Part shown: in pieces, positions 60,860 to 64,000 of the stretch
Numbering within the stretch: position 1 is the first letter of the stretch
Layout: the number at the start of each line of letters is the position of its first letter
NCBI RefSeq assembly: GCF_964340395.1
Contig: NC_135555.1
Coordinates: forward strand, 25,362,725-25,426,724
Length of the DNA stretch: 64,000 nucleotides
Direction of reading: 5' to 3'
Origin: Glandiceps talaboti
Lineage: Eukaryota; Hemichordata; Enteropneusta; Spengelidae
Notes under the pieces: model-generated
Told to the model about the DNA's origin: nothing
The model's input: only the letters and a program-made list of their open reading frames with translations
Database searches by the model: none
Position numbers and translations under genes: made by a program

Positions 60860-62779
60860 CTGCCCCCCTGAGACTTTGGAAAAAAGAAAGAAAAAAGCTA
60901 CTTTTTGAATACATAGCGATGCTATTAAAATCTTTAATTACGTGATGATTCCTAGCATGCACGATTTAAATGGATATTTCACTAAAGTGACTGTACACTG
61001 CTGACTCCTGGCTAATATGTATCTTATATCGCTATTGTACCCTGGCTTAACTTTGAATAAAAATGTGTCCAGTTAAAATTGTAACTTTTTGCAGCAAATT
61101 AAAAATTCTTTGTGCGGGAAAGTATAAAAGAAGTGCGCACATGCACTGTGCATTTTCCGTGAGTAACAGTAGTCTTGAAAGTCTCTTTCATTTGAAGATA
61201 GCAAGTCGGAATTATAATGTCAGCGAGTGAAAAAAAAAAAAAAACGGAAAAAGTCGTTCAACGTGAGGTCGCCTGCTATGCTGCATGCAGTGACTCCAAA
61301 GATGCGCTCGATCTCATTTACATCTTGTTCCTTAAATATTAAAACATTTCATACTGATAAAATGGCAGATCTCTTCTTGGAATATTCGGTGGCCTTGAAA
61401 AACTATTAAACTAGGTACGCAGTTTAAGATCCACTATTTGAAGATATTTCTTTCAATAATTGTGTTCGACATTGTCTTTGGTTAAAATGTTGTTTGACAC
61501 AATTATCTCATTGCACACTGACACTAGCGTTATTCCGCAATTCGTTTTTAAGCGATAATTCAAGTTGCTATGGAAAGAATGGCCTTGAATTTGTTAACAG
61601 AGCTGTACCTTCGACATCAAAATCCAAACTTCAATTTCCATTATAATGAAAATAACAAGGAGAATTCACTGAGTTAACCTTTGATTCCGACATAAAGGAG
61701 GCCATAACAGTTTTGGGAGTTGGATAAAGAAAATGATTATTTTGTTGTGTTACTTATTTGAGAAAGCACCATCCATTTTTTTTTACTTTGAATGTGACAT
61801 CTTTTCGGCAACTACTTTGAAAGATACGACATTAGGCCAGAAAAAATGAAAAATGCTGTTTAACCTACCCATGTGATGGGCAATATATCCTCATGCGGGC
61901 TTCACATTTTTTTTTTCAAAATTAAGGATATTTCTTTATATTTTCTGAATAGTACATGTAACAATATACTAACAATATACATTTGAGTCTATTCCAAATA
62001 ATATAATATCTTATACAGTGGTTTACTTGGCTCTGATGTTGCATACACGCATGAATTGAGATTAAATATCCAATGTGCACTAAAAAGAATTGAACAAAAG
62101 TTTATGACCATTGGGCCATCAAAAGTCTGAAAGTCTTGAAATGTTTTGCTCTTTATTCAGGATTTTTTGGAACCAAATTAAACTTCAGGAGAAGTCATTT
62201 ACCATGTGCACATCCGCACAATTGTTTCAATTCTGGTATTTTATTATGTCTATGGTTTGATATTTTATGCTTCTAAATGGCCTCCTACACTGTCTTATTT
62301 TCATTTTTTTCACCTTTGCAGTTGTCTCCTTCCAATGCATCATTGTACCATATGATTTTATATCTTCACATGACATTCACAAGCCATTAGCGGTCCAAGT
62401 GCAACAAACCCGCGGGCTTGCCTGGCGAAAACGGGTGTCATAAAAGTTGTTTGCATCTCTAAAGCTGTTTGTAGCGTTACTTATAATAGCCTAATAAATT
62501 GATAACAACTGATATAAGACGGAGATAAGGTTTGCCTCAATTGCAGTCCATGCAGACGGCCGAATAGAGGTTTTACAGCTGTTTACTTGTGTTATGTAAG
62601 AGCCCATCATCACATGTGTAAATATTGGTACTCTTTGATAACAAGTCAACTTGCTTGGGTAATGGCTTGTCCCAGTAATGACTGTAGTGTAGGTGACAGA
62701 AGGGGTGGCTAAAATAATGCTTATTGGCGGGGCTTAACATTTTTTGAGAAGAGAGGGTCAGAGGAACTACACAGTTTGT
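59906..62779. other. Gene-poor stretch with a hairpin head and poly-G
   Basis: A hairpin AGCTCCGCTGTCAGC/GCTGAAAGCGTAGCT lies at 60665-60697, and a G29 run follows at 60828-60856. No exon could be supported. A weak candidate at about 60262-60347 is discussed under rejected items. Confidence 0.5.
60828..60856. repeat. Poly-G tract (29 G)
   Basis: An uninterrupted G homopolymer followed by cagctgccccc. Such runs are unstable and prone to sequencing error; the exact length may not be reliable. Confidence 0.9.
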
Positions 62780-63322
62780 TAGTCCCCACGGACGAAGTCC
62801 GGAACGGGGACTTATGGATTGGGTTCCGTCTGTCCCTCCGTCCGTCCGTGCATCCGTCCGTCCGTCCGTCCGTCCGTCCGTCCGCAGCTGTTTCTTGGAG
62901 ATGCCTGAACCGATTTTTTTCAAACTTGGTACAGGGGCAACATACTATGGCATACATATGCACGTCAATTTGTTTAATGATACGATCCAATATGGCTGCC
63001 TAGCAACCATTTTGTTTGCGAATTTTCCCTGTCTAAAGCCATAACTCAGACATGCTTGAACAGATCTCATTCAAAGTTGGTATTAGGACAGTGTTCTATG
63101 ACATACATGTGTATATCCATTTTCGTCGTTATACGATCCAATATGGCTGCCTGGCAGCCATTTTGTTTGTGAATTTTCCATGTCCAAAGCCATAACTCAG
63201 ACATGCTTAAACAGATCTCATTCAAAGTTGGTATTAGGACAGTGTTCTATGACATACATGTGCATATCCATTTTCGTTGTGATACGATCCAATATGGCTG
63301 CCTGGCAGCCATTTTGTTTGCA
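62780..63322 (+). mobile_element. Hairpin-headed element, plus copy with at least two 150-bp units
   Basis: Head AGTCCCCACGGACGAAGTCC followed by GGAACGGGGACT forms a hairpin. A (TCCG)n run at 62832-62884 follows, then cttggagatgcctgaaccga and 150-bp units with the catattgg...ggcagccat pattern, as in 23560-24785 (reverse). It breaks off abruptly at 63322 in unrelated sequence. Confidence 0.6.
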
Positions 63323-64000
63323 CCCCTTCTACATAATCAGCCAGTCCGCAATACCCTTATTTGCATACAATCTATCCTCCAGATAGTGACCGTTACACTT
63401 TGAATGGCTGCTCACGGGCCTTATTTTTCGGTATTTTCAACTTGCCGTAACTTTCACTAGAGTCCCCCATTTTAGATACTGAAAACGCCTAAACCTCAAC
63501 TGACATCTCTTCTTTCCTGCCAGCAAAATAAATTTTGGCATTACATTTTGGAATACTGATTTTCCGACGAATTCGGGACGCATACTTTCGACCCGGTTTT
63601 TCGCTCATAGTTTCCTCAATACGGACCGGAAAGTTTACAAATTTCACAAAAAGGTGGATTTTTATGTATTTTAAATAACCATGGCAAGTAAATTTAGTAG
63701 GATCGTTGTGTAACGGTCTGGACCGTTCAAGAATTTTCAGTAGAAAACAGCTGATTTGACCCGAAAGTTGACGCTGGCCTTGTTTGATCGGGCAATTTTC
63801 CACAGCCAGCAGCAACGCGGGAGTTCTTGGTATTCACTAAAATCATACTTCAGACCCAATATAAAACTTTGATGTTTTCAGATAACATGTAACTTGTGAT
63901 TAATTCTATATTGTCGTGCAATTTGGAGTGACAGTGAACTAGAATGAAGACAACTTGTGTAAGCAAGGCAAGGCATGCCTAGGCCATAGAGGCGTGCAGG
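63323..64000. other. Unassigned right edge
   Basis: A minus-strand open frame (63489-63815, 108 codons) shows no family I recognise. The sequence has more CpG than its surroundings. It may be repeat-derived or a 5' exon; I cannot decide. Confidence 0.35.

Noticed and set aside
62573-63044. Frames rich in RTDGRTDGRTD or SVRPSVRPSV
   Set aside because: Translations of the TCCG run in the hairpin-headed element.
63489-63815. 108-codon minus-strand frame at the right edge
   Set aside because: No recognised family, no clear splice context. Kept only as unassigned sequence.

Overview
The window is animal nuclear DNA: introns with GT-AG borders, no operons or Shine-Dalgarno sites, AT-rich sequence, and very many minisatellites and small DNA transposons. 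Both protein-coding genes match widely conserved animal families. The repeat content would suit a marine invertebrate, but the phylum cannot be fixed from sequence alone.

Two genes lie head to head. On the minus strand, USP10 (ubiquitin carboxyl-terminal hydrolase 10) can be assembled completely from 15 coding exons between 49244 (start codon) and 10285 (stop codon). All exon phases agree and the sum is 2670 nt, or 889 residues plus stop. It has the N-terminal FGDF motif known to bind G3BP in USP10 orthologues, the basic KKR block, the SWAGLF motif, a catalytic Cys box ([11 protein letters not shown]) and a His box ([10 protein letters not shown]). On the plus strand, the 5' half of PUS1 (tRNA pseudouridine synthase, TruA family) is encoded by four exons from 51103 to 56874. 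It includes the catalytic [10 protein letters not shown] motif. Its C-terminal exons were not found and probably lie past 64000. The interval 49245-51102 between the genes holds an NRF1 palindrome, a YY1-like site and a TISU-type upstream ATG.

Layout: 1-1885 is a 54-bp satellite. 1886-10284 is mostly gene-free sequence with small repeats. 10285-49244 is USP10, with introns swollen by tandem arrays (52, 43, 56, 48, 48, 29, 42, 29, 35, 21, 47, 44 and about 55 bp units) and transposons. 49245-51102 is the shared promoter region. 51103-64000 holds the 5' part of PUS1 with arrays of 57, 50/48 and 32 bp, a MITE, a poly-G tract and hairpin-headed repeats. By my rough addition about one third of the window is tandem repeat.

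The most unusual observation is that two USP10 minisatellites were built from exon-intron junctions. The array at 26996-28527 reiterates the 3' splice site and first 26 exonic bases of exon 11 about 36 times. The array at 16932-17330 reiterates the end of exon 14 and its 5' splice site about seven times. Each array is therefore a run of decoy splice sites. In both, use of a decoy puts an in-frame stop into the message upstream of the catalytic His. Other points of interest are a TISU-like upstream ORF in frame with the USP10 start, a 970-bp inverted-repeat element carrying half a PHD finger 30 bp from an exon, and an inverted pair of 1.39-kb transposons.
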